Assembly (NCBI GenBank): GCA_900552265.1
Contig: URZE01000004.1
Location: 29,562-93,561, forward strand
Origin: an uncultured Oscillospiraceae bacterium
GTDB lineage: Bacteria > Bacillota > Clostridia > Oscillospirales > Acutalibacteraceae
Direction: 5' to 3'
DNA: 64,000 nt
In this document: positions 1 to 8,444 of the stretch, one piece after another
Numbering within the stretch: position 1 is the stretch's first letter
How the letters are laid out: each line of letters starts with the position of its first letter
Program-made: the position numbers and the translations under genes
Notes under the pieces: model-generated
Database searches by the model: none
What the model was told of the DNA's origin: nothing
The model's input: only the letters and a program-made list of their open reading frames with translations

Positions 1-590
1 GAAACTTTAGTAACTTAGATACTAACAAAATAAATTCGAAAATAGGTTATGAAAAAGTTGATGATAAATATGTTGGAAACTTGAAAGAAAAATTTCCGAA
101 TAAAGACGGTGTTTTTTCGAGACACAAAAATTTTAATTCTGAATTTGCAGAAAAAAGTAATGAATATAATGCTGCTCATAAAAAAAGTTTGTCGGTTAAG
201 AGTAACGATTTAAAAGAATTTAATTTGAAACTTATACGTAAAAAGGATATTTTGGAAGAAGAATTATATAAAGACGATACTCAAAATACTTCACAAGTTG
301 AAAATGAACATGATTATTCAAGTGGGAATATATGGAAAAATTATTTCAAAAAAGCATTTAATGAATCGTGTGAGAATAAAAAATCAAATAAAAAGACAAG
401 CCTTACGCAAAATTTATCTTTGGAATGTCAAAAAATTTACAATCTTTTAAAAAAAGGTGATATGCACATAGATGATATAAGTCGAGAATGTGAAATTTCC
501 ATTAAAAATCTTCTTCCGAAGCTTACCGAACTGGAGCTTTTAGGATTAATAGAAGCTTGTACCGGAGGAATTTATAAAATAAATATTTAA
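1..590 (+). CDS. dprA: DprA (DNA processing protein A), C-terminal part, truncated by window edge
   Basis: The frame is open from base 3 with no stop, so this is the 3' end of a longer gene that starts outside the window. The last 60 residues or so (IYNLLKKGDMHIDDI...LTELELLGLIEACTGGIYKINI) match the winged-helix domain that closes DprA proteins. Upstream is a long Lys/Asn/Ser-rich, low-complexity stretch that looks like a disordered linker; the Rossmann-like DNA-binding domain would lie before the window. In the family, DprA loads RecA onto incoming single-stranded DNA during transformation. The following topA and trmFO give the classic Firmicutes order dprA-topA-trmFO, which supports the call. 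A TTG at 81 is an internal codon, not a start. The linker seems longer than usual for DprA. Confidence 0.72.
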   Translation, partial: NFSNLDTNKINSKIGYEKVDDKYVGNLKEKFPNKDGVFSRHKNFNSEFAEKSNEYNAAHKKSLSVKSNDLKEFNLKLIRKKDILEEELYKDDTQNTSQVENEHDYSSGNIWKNYFKKAFNESCENKKSNKKTSLTQNLSLECQKIYNLLKKGDMHIDDISRECEISIKNLLPKLTELELLGLIEACTGGIYKINI

Positions 591-651
591 ATAACAGTGT
601 ATTTACTTTTTAATTTGTAGTATATAATTACTCTGACACTTTTTATTATGG

Positions 652-2781
652 ATGGATAATGTTATGAAAAATTTAGTAATAGTTGAATCGCCGGCTAAGG
701 CAAAAACAATAAAAAAATATTTGGGTAAAGGTTATGATGTGGTGGCTTCAATGGGACACGTCAGAGATTTGCCCGAAAAAAGACTCGGAGTAGATATAAA
801 GAAAAATTTTTCTCCTAAGTATGAAATTATAAAAGGTAAGAAAGAATTCGTTGAAGAGCTTAAAAAGAAAGCTGAAAAATTTGACAATATTCTTCTGGCG
901 ACGGACCCTGATCGTGAAGGAGAAGCCATTTCATGGCATTTGGCTTATATTTTGGGACTTGATTTGGATAATAAAAACAGAATTACTTTCAATGAAATAA
1001 CAAAAAGTGGAGTGGATACTGGAATAAAATCTCCTCGTACAGTTGATATTGATTTGGTTGATGCACAGCAAGCAAGAAGAATTTTGGATAGACTTGTAGG
1101 TTATAAACTCAGTCCGTTTTTATCGCAGAAAATTCATAAAGGCCTTTCCGGGGGACGTGTACAGTCCGTAGCTCTTAGAATTATTGCCGACAGAGAAGAA
1201 GATATAAGAAAATTTGTTCCACAGGAATATTGGTCCATTGATGCACAATTTATTCCCAAAGCTTCCAGAAGATCTTTTAATGCATCGTTTTACGGAACTC
1301 AAAAAGAAAAGATTGAAATAAAAAATAAAGAACAGTCTGATAAAATACTCAAAGAGCTTGAGGATTGCGAATACGAAGTATTTAAGGTGAAAAAAGGTAA
1401 ACGCAGAAAAAATCCTGCTCCTCCGTTTATAACTTCTACACTGCAGCAGGAGGCTTCTCGAAAATTGGGATTTCAGGCTAAACGAACAATGAGAGCTGCG
1501 CAAGAGCTTTATGAGGGAATTGAAGTTGAAAATATGGGAGCAATCGGTTTGATTACTTATATGAGAACAGATTCTCTGCGTGTTTCGGATGATGCATTGA
1601 CGGGAGCTCGAGAATATATTCTTGGTAAATGGGGGAAAAAATATCTTCCGGAAAAAGAAAGAAAGTTCAAGACCAAAGCCGGAGCTCAAGACGGGCACGA
1701 AGCTATTCGTCCAACGATGCCTGATATGACTCCGGAACGAGTAAAAAACAGTCTTAGCAGTGACCAATTCAAAGTTTATAAATTGATTTGGGAAAGATTT
1801 ATTGCGAGTCAAATGTCTGTTTGCGTTCAAAGTACAACTCAAGCGGACATAATAGCAGTTTCTAAGGACAAAACAGATTCTTCGTCTGAATTTATTCCTG
1901 GTTATATATTTAAAGCATCAGGATATACCGTTGATTTTGATGGATTTACTATTTTATATACCGAAGGCAAAGATACGGAGCAGGAAAAAGCTAAGGCTTT
2001 GCCTGAACTTGCCGAAAAAATGCCTCTCAAATTAAAAAGTATGGATGCTTCACAGCATTTTACCGAACCTCCTGCAAGATATACCGAGGCTTCACTTATC
2101 AAAGCTTTGGAAGAGTATGGAATAGGCAGACCTTCGACATATGCATCAATTATTTCTACAATTACTTCAAGGGAGTATGTGAAACGAGAAGGAAAAACAC
2201 TTAAACCTACAGAATTAGGTGAAGTAGTTACAAAACTTATGAAAGAACGTTTTCCAAAAATCGTAAATTTAAAATTTACTGCTCAGATGGAAAGCGACTT
2301 GGATTCAATTGAAGAAGGAAAAAATAACTGGACTCAAACATTAACAGACTTTTATGGTGATTTTGCGAAAACACTTGAAAAAGCTAAGAAAGATATGAAA
2401 GATGTAAAAATTACGCTCGAAGAAGATAAGACAGATGAGATTTGCGATAAATGCGGTAAACCCATGGTAGTAAAGCATGGAAGATTCGGACGATTTATTG
2501 CATGTTCCGGATATCCCGAGTGTAAAAATATAAAAAAGATTGTTGATGAAATAGGAGTAAGCTGTCCGAAATGCGGAGGAAGTGTTATTAAACGCAAAAG
2601 TAAAAGAGGAAGAATTTTTTACGGTTGTACCAATTATCCTCAGTGTGATTTTGTTTCATGGGATGAACCTACGCAAGAAAAATGTCCTCAGTGCGGAAAA
2701 ATTTTATTTAAGAAAAATACAAAAAATCCAAAAATTTATTGTTCCGATAAAGAATGCGGATATGAAAAAACAGGGAACTGA
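652..2781 (+). CDS. topA: DNA topoisomerase I (type IA)
   Basis: Relaxes negative supercoils by transient single-strand cleavage. The N-terminal TOPRIM domain is clear (NLVIVESPAKAKTI, then the acidic ATDPDREGEAISWHL). The catalytic tyrosine sits in ITYMRTDS near residue 303. The C-terminus has a series of zinc-ribbon modules with CxxC pairs (CDKCG...CSGYPEC; CPKCG...CTNYPQC; CPQCG...CSDKEC). The length of about 709 residues is normal. The start could be ATG 652 or ATG 664; the family usually begins right at MKNLVIVES, which favours 664, and neither has a strong ribosome-binding site. It lies between dprA and trmFO, as in many Firmicutes. Confidence 0.97.
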   Translation: MDNVMKNLVIVESPAKAKTIKKYLGKGYDVVASMGHVRDLPEKRLGVDIKKNFSPKYEIIKGKKEFVEELKKKAEKFDNILLATDPDREGEAISWHLAYILGLDLDNKNRITFNEITKSGVDTGIKSPRTVDIDLVDAQQARRILDRLVGYKLSPFLSQKIHKGLSGGRVQSVALRIIADREEDIRKFVPQEYWSIDAQFIPKASRRSFNASFYGTQKEKIEIKNKEQSDKILKELEDCEYEVFKVKKGKRRKNPAPPFITSTLQQEASRKLGFQAKRTMRAAQELYEGIEVENMGAIGLITYMRTDSLRVSDDALTGAREYILGKWGKKYLPEKERKFKTKAGAQDGHEAIRPTMPDMTPERVKNSLSSDQFKVYKLIWERFIASQMSVCVQSTTQADIIAVSKDKTDSSSEFIPGYIFKASGYTVDFDGFTILYTEGKDTEQEKAKALPELAEKMPLKLKSMDASQHFTEPPARYTEASLIKALEEYGIGRPSTYASIISTITSREYVKREGKTLKPTELGEVVTKLMKERFPKIVNLKFTAQMESDLDSIEEGKNNWTQTLTDFYGDFAKTLEKAKKDMKDVKITLEEDKTDEICDKCGKPMVVKHGRFGRFIACSGYPECKNIKKIVDEIGVSCPKCGGSVIKRKSKRGRIFYGCTNYPQCDFVSWDEPTQEKCPQCGKILFKKNTKNPKIYCSDKECGYEKTGN

Positions 2782-2812
2782 TGCTTTTTAACACAGCTCC
2801 CTCGGTTTTGTT
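2773..2812 (+). terminator. Possible terminator overlapping the topA stop
   Basis: GGGAACTG (2773-2780) can pair with CAGCTCCC (2794-2801) with one mismatch, and is followed by a T-rich stretch. The hairpin begins inside the last topA codons. It is modest in strength. Confidence 0.4.
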
Positions 2813-2963
2813 TGTAAAAAAGTTTTGATTATGAATCTTTTTTCACACGTTTAAAATTTTTGAATTTTTTTATAGTTTTAAGTGTAAGTAATTTTATTAT
2901 ATAAATTTTAGTTTTCGGGTTGGTACCGTATGAAATCAGATTCTCAGTCTTGTATATGTGGGT

Positions 2964-3449
2964 TTAGCCATTTGCACCATGTTTTGAGAACCAGGCTATT
3001 ATTGCAGCCACGGCATGATCACTGTCAGGATTTTTTTGGATTAGTCTAAGCATTTTTTGGTGTGCCCCTTCAAGCGTTATTTCTTCCCCTCGACAAAATC
3101 CTCTGAAGTACCCATCGTCTCTCCCTCTGGTGTATCCTACGTCGAATCCTTCTTTTCTTCCTTCTTTTTTTCCTACTTTTCTTCCTATCAAGTAGCCGCC
3201 GCCTATTCCTATAGATGTGATTGCTGCACTTGCCCCGAGAAATTTCAAAAAGTCTTTTGTTTTATGGCTCAATCCTGCTGATAATTTTTCAAGATTTTCT
3301 ATGTTTATTTCTTTCATTTGAGAAATTTTTTCAATATCTTCTTCCGGTATATGAGCCATAGCTTCTTGGACATATTCTTGCGGTATCTGATCGATTGCTT
3401 TTTGAAGTTCTGCTTCAGACATTTGGGTTGAAATTTTTTTATTTTCCAT
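2964..3449 (-). CDS. Small membrane protein with a long GX3 (tetrad-glycine) repeat
   Basis: No function recognised. I chose ATG 3449 (MENKKISTQMSEAEL) because AGAGGAA lies 7 bases upstream; an in-frame ATG 42 bases further out lacks a site. The first 80 residues or so are acidic and helical. One hydrophobic segment follows (FLGASAAITSIGIGGGYLIG). Directly after it, glycine recurs at every fourth residue for about nine units (G-RKV-G-KKE-G-RKE-G-FDV-G-YTR-G-RDD-G-YFR-G-FCR-G). Such GX3 arrays are known from Yae1-type proteins and from FliH, where they form helix-packing surfaces. The gene stands alone, opposite to topA and trmFO. A role in helix-helix assembly at the membrane is inference. 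Confidence 0.75.
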   Translation of the reverse strand: MENKKISTQMSEAELQKAIDQIPQEYVQEAMAHIPEEDIEKISQMKEINIENLEKLSAGLSHKTKDFLKFLGASAAITSIGIGGGYLIGRKVGKKEGRKEGFDVGYTRGRDDGYFRGFCRGEEITLEGAHQKMLRLIQKNPDSDHAVAAIIAWFSKHGANG

Positions 3450-3538
3450 AATCGATTCCTCTTTTCTATAAAATAAATTAAACAATGTCAATATTATATA
3501 TCATTTGCATAAAAAGTCAATATTAATAGGAGAAATTA

Positions 3539-4864
3539 ATGAACAATTTAGTAAATGTAATAGGAGCAGGTCTTGCAGGATGTGAAACCGCATGGCAAGT
3601 TGCTCAAAAGGGTATAAAAGTTAATTTGTATGATATGAAGCCATCTAAATTTTCGCCAGCACACAAAAATAAAAATTTGTGTGAATTGGTGTGTTCCAAC
3701 TCATTTAAGGCCGATAGAATTGATAGTGCAGCAGGACTTTTAAAAGAAGAACTAAGAATGTTAAATTCACTCGTAGTGGAATGCGCTGATAAGTGCCGTG
3801 TGCCCGCAGGTGGGGCTTTGGCGGTAGATCGTGAAAAATTTTCATATGCAGTTACTGAAAAGATAATAAATCATCCTCTTATCAACTTTGTTTCCGAAGA
3901 AATTGAAAAAATTCCGCAAGAAGGTGTTACGGTAGTAGCGGTAGGCCCGCTTGCTTCGGAGAGTATTTCCAAGAACATCTCGGAACTTTGTTCCGGTGAG
4001 TTAAGTTTTTTTGATGCTGCTGCCCCTATCTTAACTTCAGAAAGTATAGATATGACCAAAGCTTTTTTTCAATCTCGCTACGATAAGGGTGATGGAAGCG
4101 ATTATCTCAACTGTCCTTTAACTGAAGAAGAATATCATGAATTTTATGAAGCACTAATTTCAGCTGAACGTGCCCCAATTCATGGATTTGATATTGCGGA
4201 TCCTAAAGTTTATGAAGGTTGTATGCCGATAGAAGTTATGGCAAAAAGAGGATTTGACACTCTTCGGTTTGGACCTATGAAACCTGTAGGATTGCGTGTT
4301 CCAGAAACAGGGAAGCGTCCGTTCGCTGTTATTCAACTTCGTAAGGAAAATTCTGAGGGTACGCTCTATAACATGGTAGGATTCCAGACAAATTTAAAGT
4401 TTGGAGAACAAAAAAGAGTATTTTCTAAAGTACCTGCGCTTAAAAATTTAGAAATAATAAGATACGGAGTAATGCATCGTAATACTTTTATAGATTCACC
4501 ACGGCTTTTGAATGCAGATTACAGTATGAGAAAAAATAAAAATTTATTTTTTGCGGGCCAAATAACAGGTGTCGAAGGATACATGGAATCGGTTTCTTCA
4601 GGACTAATAGCAGGTATAAATGCCGCCAACAGAATATTAAATAAGCCCTCATTTTATATGCCTAAAATCACAGTTATGGGAGCTCTTTCAAAATATGTAA
4701 GTGATGAAAGTATAATTGATTTTCAACCTATGGGAGCAAATTTTGGTATAATTTCTCCGTTAAATGAGGTTATCAAAGACAAGAAAATGAGGTATAATGA
4801 ATTTGCAAAGCGTTCCGTAAGTTATATAAATGGCATAAGTGCTAACAGAGGAGGACAACAATGA
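3539..4864 (+). CDS. trmFO: FAD/folate-dependent tRNA (uracil-54-C5) methyltransferase
   Basis: Makes 5-methyluridine at position 54 of tRNA using methylenetetrahydrofolate and FADH2. The N-terminal dinucleotide-binding motif VIGAGLAGCETAWQ and the family segment LCELVCSNSFK are present, and the length of 441 residues is typical. The start ATG 3539 follows TAGGAGAAATTA. Its last bases overlap plsX by four bases (ATGA type), and the plsX ribosome-binding site lies within trmFO, so the two are translationally coupled. Older literature calls the gene gid. Confidence 0.96.
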   Translation: MNNLVNVIGAGLAGCETAWQVAQKGIKVNLYDMKPSKFSPAHKNKNLCELVCSNSFKADRIDSAAGLLKEELRMLNSLVVECADKCRVPAGGALAVDREKFSYAVTEKIINHPLINFVSEEIEKIPQEGVTVVAVGPLASESISKNISELCSGELSFFDAAAPILTSESIDMTKAFFQSRYDKGDGSDYLNCPLTEEEYHEFYEALISAERAPIHGFDIADPKVYEGCMPIEVMAKRGFDTLRFGPMKPVGLRVPETGKRPFAVIQLRKENSEGTLYNMVGFQTNLKFGEQKRVFSKVPALKNLEIIRYGVMHRNTFIDSPRLLNADYSMRKNKNLFFAGQITGVEGYMESVSSGLIAGINAANRILNKPSFYMPKITVMGALSKYVSDESIIDFQPMGANFGIISPLNEVIKDKKMRYNEFAKRSVSYINGISANRGGQQ

Positions 4865-5874
4865 AGATAATAGTTGATGCATTCGGAGGAGATAATGCTC
4901 CTTTGGAGATAATAAAGGCGTCAAGGATGGCATGTGATGAATTAGGATATGAAATAATTTTGGTCGGTGACGAATCGAAGATAAAAAGTGTTGCTGAGAA
5001 AAATAAAATTTCGCTTGAAAATATGAGTATAGAGCATGCACCTGACGTAATATTCATGGAAGATCACCCTACTGAAATAATGAAATCCAAAATAAATTCC
5101 TCCATGGCGCAAGGATTGAGGCTTCTTTCGGAGAATAAAGGAGATGCATTTGTGTCTGCCGGAAATAGTGGAGCTTTGTGTGTAGGAGCAACTTTGATAG
5201 TCAAAAGGATAAAAGGGGTAAAACGGTGTGCTTTTGCTCCGGTTATACCGAAGAGTAACGGATTTTTTATGCTTATCGACAGTGGTGCGAATATAGAATG
5301 CCGTCCTGAAATGCTAAGACAGTTTGGAATAATGGGTTCGATTTATATGAAGAACATAATGACAGTTGCAAATCCACGAGTTGGGCTTGTGAACATCGGA
5401 ACTGAAAGTACAAAAGGAGGAGAAACTCTTTTTGAAGCTTTTAATCTTTTAAAAGATACCGACATAAACTTTATAGGAAATATCGAAGCAAGAGATATCC
5501 CCGAAGATATAGCTGATGTTGTCGTAACAGACGGATTTACGGGAAATGTAATTTTGAAATTTTATGAAGGAATGGCTAAAGCTCTTTTCGGTAAATTCAA
5601 AGAAATTCTCACAAAAGATTTTAAAAATAAAATAGCTGCTTCCATAATAAAATCCGATATTCTTGAGATGAAAAAACATATGGATTATAAAGAGTACGGA
5701 GGAGCACCACTTATAGGAATTTCAAAATCAGTATTTAAAGCGCATGGAAATTCTGATGCAAAAACATTTAAAAATGCGATACGTCTTGCAGCGGAGTATT
5801 CAAAAAGGAATGTTGTAAAACTGATAACAGAATCATTGAAAAAAGAGAAACAAAAAACTGAATCAGCAGAATAA
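4861..5874 (+). CDS. plsX: Phosphate acyltransferase PlsX
   Basis: Converts acyl-ACP and phosphate to acyl-phosphate, the first step of the PlsX-PlsY route to lysophosphatidic acid. The N-terminus MKIIVDAFGGDNAPLEIIKA and the internal SAGNSGALCVGA are diagnostic, and 337 residues is normal. The start overlaps the trmFO stop. In many Firmicutes fatty-acid genes or acpP lie between plsX and rnc; here rnc follows directly. Confidence 0.96.
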   Translation: MKIIVDAFGGDNAPLEIIKASRMACDELGYEIILVGDESKIKSVAEKNKISLENMSIEHAPDVIFMEDHPTEIMKSKINSSMAQGLRLLSENKGDAFVSAGNSGALCVGATLIVKRIKGVKRCAFAPVIPKSNGFFMLIDSGANIECRPEMLRQFGIMGSIYMKNIMTVANPRVGLVNIGTESTKGGETLFEAFNLLKDTDINFIGNIEARDIPEDIADVVVTDGFTGNVILKFYEGMAKALFGKFKEILTKDFKNKIAASIIKSDILEMKKHMDYKEYGGAPLIGISKSVFKAHGNSDAKTFKNAIRLAAEYSKRNVVKLITESLKKEKQKTESAE

Positions 5875-5907
5875 GTAATTTTGAAACGAGCGAGGAGGAT
5901 AGCAGAA

Positions 5908-6591
5908 ATGACAGAGTTGGAAAAAAAGATAGGATATACTTTTAAAAATAAAAAATTCTTAAAAATAGCACTTACACATTCTTCTTATGCCAATGAGTCT
6001 GGCGGAAAGCTTTCGAGCTATGAAAGATTGGAGTTTTTGGGAGATTCGATACTCGGAGTTGTTACTTCGGATTATATTTTTAAAAATTTTCCTCAGTATC
6101 CCGAGGGAGACTTGACGAAACTCAGAGCTTCGCTTGTTTGTGAGAAGCAATTGTGTATTTTTTCAAAAGAGCTTGAGATAAGTAAATATGTAAAGCTCAG
6201 CCGTGGAGAGAGCCATTGTAACGGACAGGAACGGCCTTCTATTTTGGCGGATATTTTTGAGGCTTTGTGTGCTGCGATATATCTTGATTCGGGAGGATTT
6301 GAAGAAGTTTCTGAATTTATTTTGCGTTTTATAGTTCCGGCAGTCAAACATCCCATAATATCTGAAATTCAGGATTATAAAACGATTCTTCAGGAAGTTG
6401 TTCAAAGAAATCCGGAAGAAACTATAGAGTATGTTATGGTTAAGGAGAGCGGTCCTGACCATGATAAACGTTTTACAATGGAAGCCAGGATAAATAACAA
6501 CAGAGTAGGAGTCGGAACGGGAAAAAGTAAGAAAGAAGCAGAGCAGCATGCCGCACGGGAAGCGTTGGCTTTGATGGGGTATCGATTTTAA
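5908..6591 (+). CDS. rnc: Ribonuclease III
   Basis: Cleaves double-stranded RNA in rRNA and mRNA processing. The RNase III signature ERLEFLGDSILG is at the catalytic site, with the second acidic cluster in LADIFEALCAAIYLD. A dsRNA-binding domain closes the protein (DYKTILQEVVQ...GTGKSKKEAEQHAAREAL). I chose ATG 5908 because AGGAGG lies about nine bases upstream; an in-frame TTG at 5881 is less likely. It sits between plsX and ftsY, and no smc gene intervenes. Confidence 0.95.
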   Translation: MTELEKKIGYTFKNKKFLKIALTHSSYANESGGKLSSYERLEFLGDSILGVVTSDYIFKNFPQYPEGDLTKLRASLVCEKQLCIFSKELEISKYVKLSRGESHCNGQERPSILADIFEALCAAIYLDSGGFEEVSEFILRFIVPAVKHPIISEIQDYKTILQEVVQRNPEETIEYVMVKESGPDHDKRFTMEARINNNRVGVGTGKSKKEAEQHAAREALALMGYRF

Positions 6592-6606
6592 CGGGGAGGA
6601 AAGCTG

Positions 6607-7530
6607 ATGGGATTTTTCGAAAAAATAAAAAACGGTTTAAAAAAGACTCGTGATAATATTTCCGGTAAAATAAGTTTGATAGTTAATTCGTTTACGAAAA
6701 TAGACGAAGAGTTTTTTGAAGAACTTGAAGAAATAATGATTGCGAGCGATATAGGAGTAGAAACTTCGGAAGAATTGTGCGATAAGCTGAGAGCTGAAAT
6801 TAAAAAACGGGGTTTGAAAGAACCCTCTGAAATCACTCAGGCACTTAAAGATATTATGACGGAAATGCTCGATTGTGAAAACAGTCTTGAAATTTCAAAA
6901 ACTCCGGCAGTAATCTTGGTTTTGGGAGTTAATGGAGTTGGAAAAACCACAACAATCGGTAAGCTTGCGAATAATCTTAAATCTGAAAGAAAAACAGTTC
7001 TTTTGGCTGCAGCCGATACTTTCAGAGCAGCAGCGGCAGAACAGTTGGACATTTGGGCAAAAAGAGCAAATTGTCCAATAGTTAAACAGCCTGAGGGTTC
7101 AGATCCTGCTGCAGTAGTTTTTGATGCTATATCCTCCGCAAAATCAAAGAATATCGATGTAGTCATATGTGATACTGCGGGGAGACTTCACAACAAGAAA
7201 AGTTTAATGGGAGAACTTGAAAAAATAAATAGAATTATTTCAAGAGAATTACCTGATTCTTCAAAGGAAATATTGCTTGTTTTGGATGCTTCTACCGGAC
7301 AAAATGGTCTTAACCAGGCTGTAGAATTTGGAAAATCACTTGATATTACAGGAATAATTTTAACTAAACTTGATGGCACTGCCAGAGGCGGAATAGTTCT
7401 TTCCATAAAGAAAAAGCTCGGAGTGCCCGTAAAGTTTATAGGAGTTGGCGAAGGAATCGAAGATTTGCGGCCGTTTAATGCAAAAGAATTTGTTGAGGCA
7501 ATTTTTGAAAGCGAGGAATCCAAAAATTAA
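6607..7530 (+). CDS. ftsY: Signal recognition particle receptor FtsY
   Basis: GTPase that receives SRP-ribosome complexes at the membrane. It has a short N-terminal helical part, then the NG domain: P-loop GVNGVGKTTTIGKLAN near residue 110, DTFRAAAAEQL, DTAGRL and TKLDGTARGG. At 307 residues it is the short Gram-positive form without a long acidic A domain. GGGGAGG precedes the ATG. The stop overlaps the next start by one base. Confidence 0.96.
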   Translation: MGFFEKIKNGLKKTRDNISGKISLIVNSFTKIDEEFFEELEEIMIASDIGVETSEELCDKLRAEIKKRGLKEPSEITQALKDIMTEMLDCENSLEISKTPAVILVLGVNGVGKTTTIGKLANNLKSERKTVLLAAADTFRAAAAEQLDIWAKRANCPIVKQPEGSDPAAVVFDAISSAKSKNIDVVICDTAGRLHNKKSLMGELEKINRIISRELPDSSKEILLVLDASTGQNGLNQAVEFGKSLDITGIILTKLDGTARGGIVLSIKKKLGVPVKFIGVGEGIEDLRPFNAKEFVEAIFESEESKN

Positions 7531-8099
7531 TGCAGAGTTACGAATATTATAAAAATGAACTTAGAAAAATTCTCTCGCCGAAACGGTTTGAACATTGCGT
7601 AAATGTTTCGTTAATGGCGGAAGAATTGGCAAAAAATTATGGAATTGATTCCGAAAAAGCTAAGTTAGCAGGACTCTTACATGACATATGTAAAGAAAAA
7701 TCAGATGAAGAAAATATTTCGATATTGAAAAATAACGGATATTTTGAGACTTCAGGTAAAATTAATTCTATTAAAATTTTACATGGTCCTGCAGCATCGT
7801 TTTTACTAAAAGAAAAATACAATATAACAGATATCGATATATTAAATGCCGTAAGATATCATACTACGGGCAGAAAAAACATGACTTTGTTTGAAAAAAT
7901 AATATTTACGGCTGATTATGTCTCCGTGGAAAGAGATTGGCTAAACGTGGAGAAAGTTCGTAATTTGGCATTCAAAAATATCGACGAAGCCGTACTTATA
8001 AAATTGATTTATGCAATTAAAAAATGTGTAAATAATAATCAGAGTATAAGTATAAATACAGTGGAACTTTACAATGAATTAATTACGAGGATGGGTTAA
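7530..8099 (+). CDS. yqeK: YqeK-type HD-domain dinucleotide polyphosphate hydrolase
   Basis: HD-family metal hydrolase: H in HCVNVS, the central HD pair in AGLLHDICKE, and a further His in ILHGPAA. Members of the YqeK family hydrolyse diadenosine tetraphosphate symmetrically. The gene overlaps the ftsY stop (TAATG) and lies directly before rsfS, the usual yqeK-rsfS pairing of Firmicutes. The length of 189 residues is typical. Confidence 0.9.
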   Translation: MQSYEYYKNELRKILSPKRFEHCVNVSLMAEELAKNYGIDSEKAKLAGLLHDICKEKSDEENISILKNNGYFETSGKINSIKILHGPAASFLLKEKYNITDIDILNAVRYHTTGRKNMTLFEKIIFTADYVSVERDWLNVEKVRNLAFKNIDEAVLIKLIYAIKKCVNNNQSISINTVELYNELITRMG

Positions 8100-8101
8100 A
8101 T

Positions 8102-8419
8102 ATGGGTTCACAAGAACTTGCAGATAAAATAAAAAAAATACTTGACGATAAAAAAGGAATAGATTCCGAGATAATATATGTAGGAGAAAAAACAACTCTT
8201 GCAGATTATTTTGTACTTGTTACCGGTACAAGCAGTACGCATGTGAAAGCTTTGGCAGGAGAAGTGGAAGCTAAATTGTCGGAAGAGGGAATTGTCCCTT
8301 TGAATTTTGAAAGAAAGATGTCTAATTCATGGATAGCACTCGACTACAAAGATGTGATAGTGCACATATTTTCCCAAGAAGCGAGAGAACTTTATGATTT
8401 AGAAGAACTTTGGAAATAA
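8102..8419 (+). CDS. rsfS: Ribosomal silencing factor RsfS
   Basis: Binds ribosomal protein uL14 and blocks subunit joining under starvation. The 105-residue protein shows the family core ADYFVLVTGTSSTHVKALA and WIALDYKDVIVHIF. It starts two bases after yqeK and is followed by leuS, consistent with one operon. Confidence 0.94.
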   Translation: MGSQELADKIKKILDDKKGIDSEIIYVGEKTTLADYFVLVTGTSSTHVKALAGEVEAKLSEEGIVPLNFERKMSNSWIALDYKDVIVHIFSQEARELYDLEELWK

Positions 8420-8444
8420 AATTAAATGAATGGAGTGATGAATC

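Noticed and set aside
1120..1842. A 240-codon open frame antisense to topA
   Set aside because: It has Ser/Phe/Arg-rich shadow composition, no ribosome-binding site and lies fully within a certain gene.
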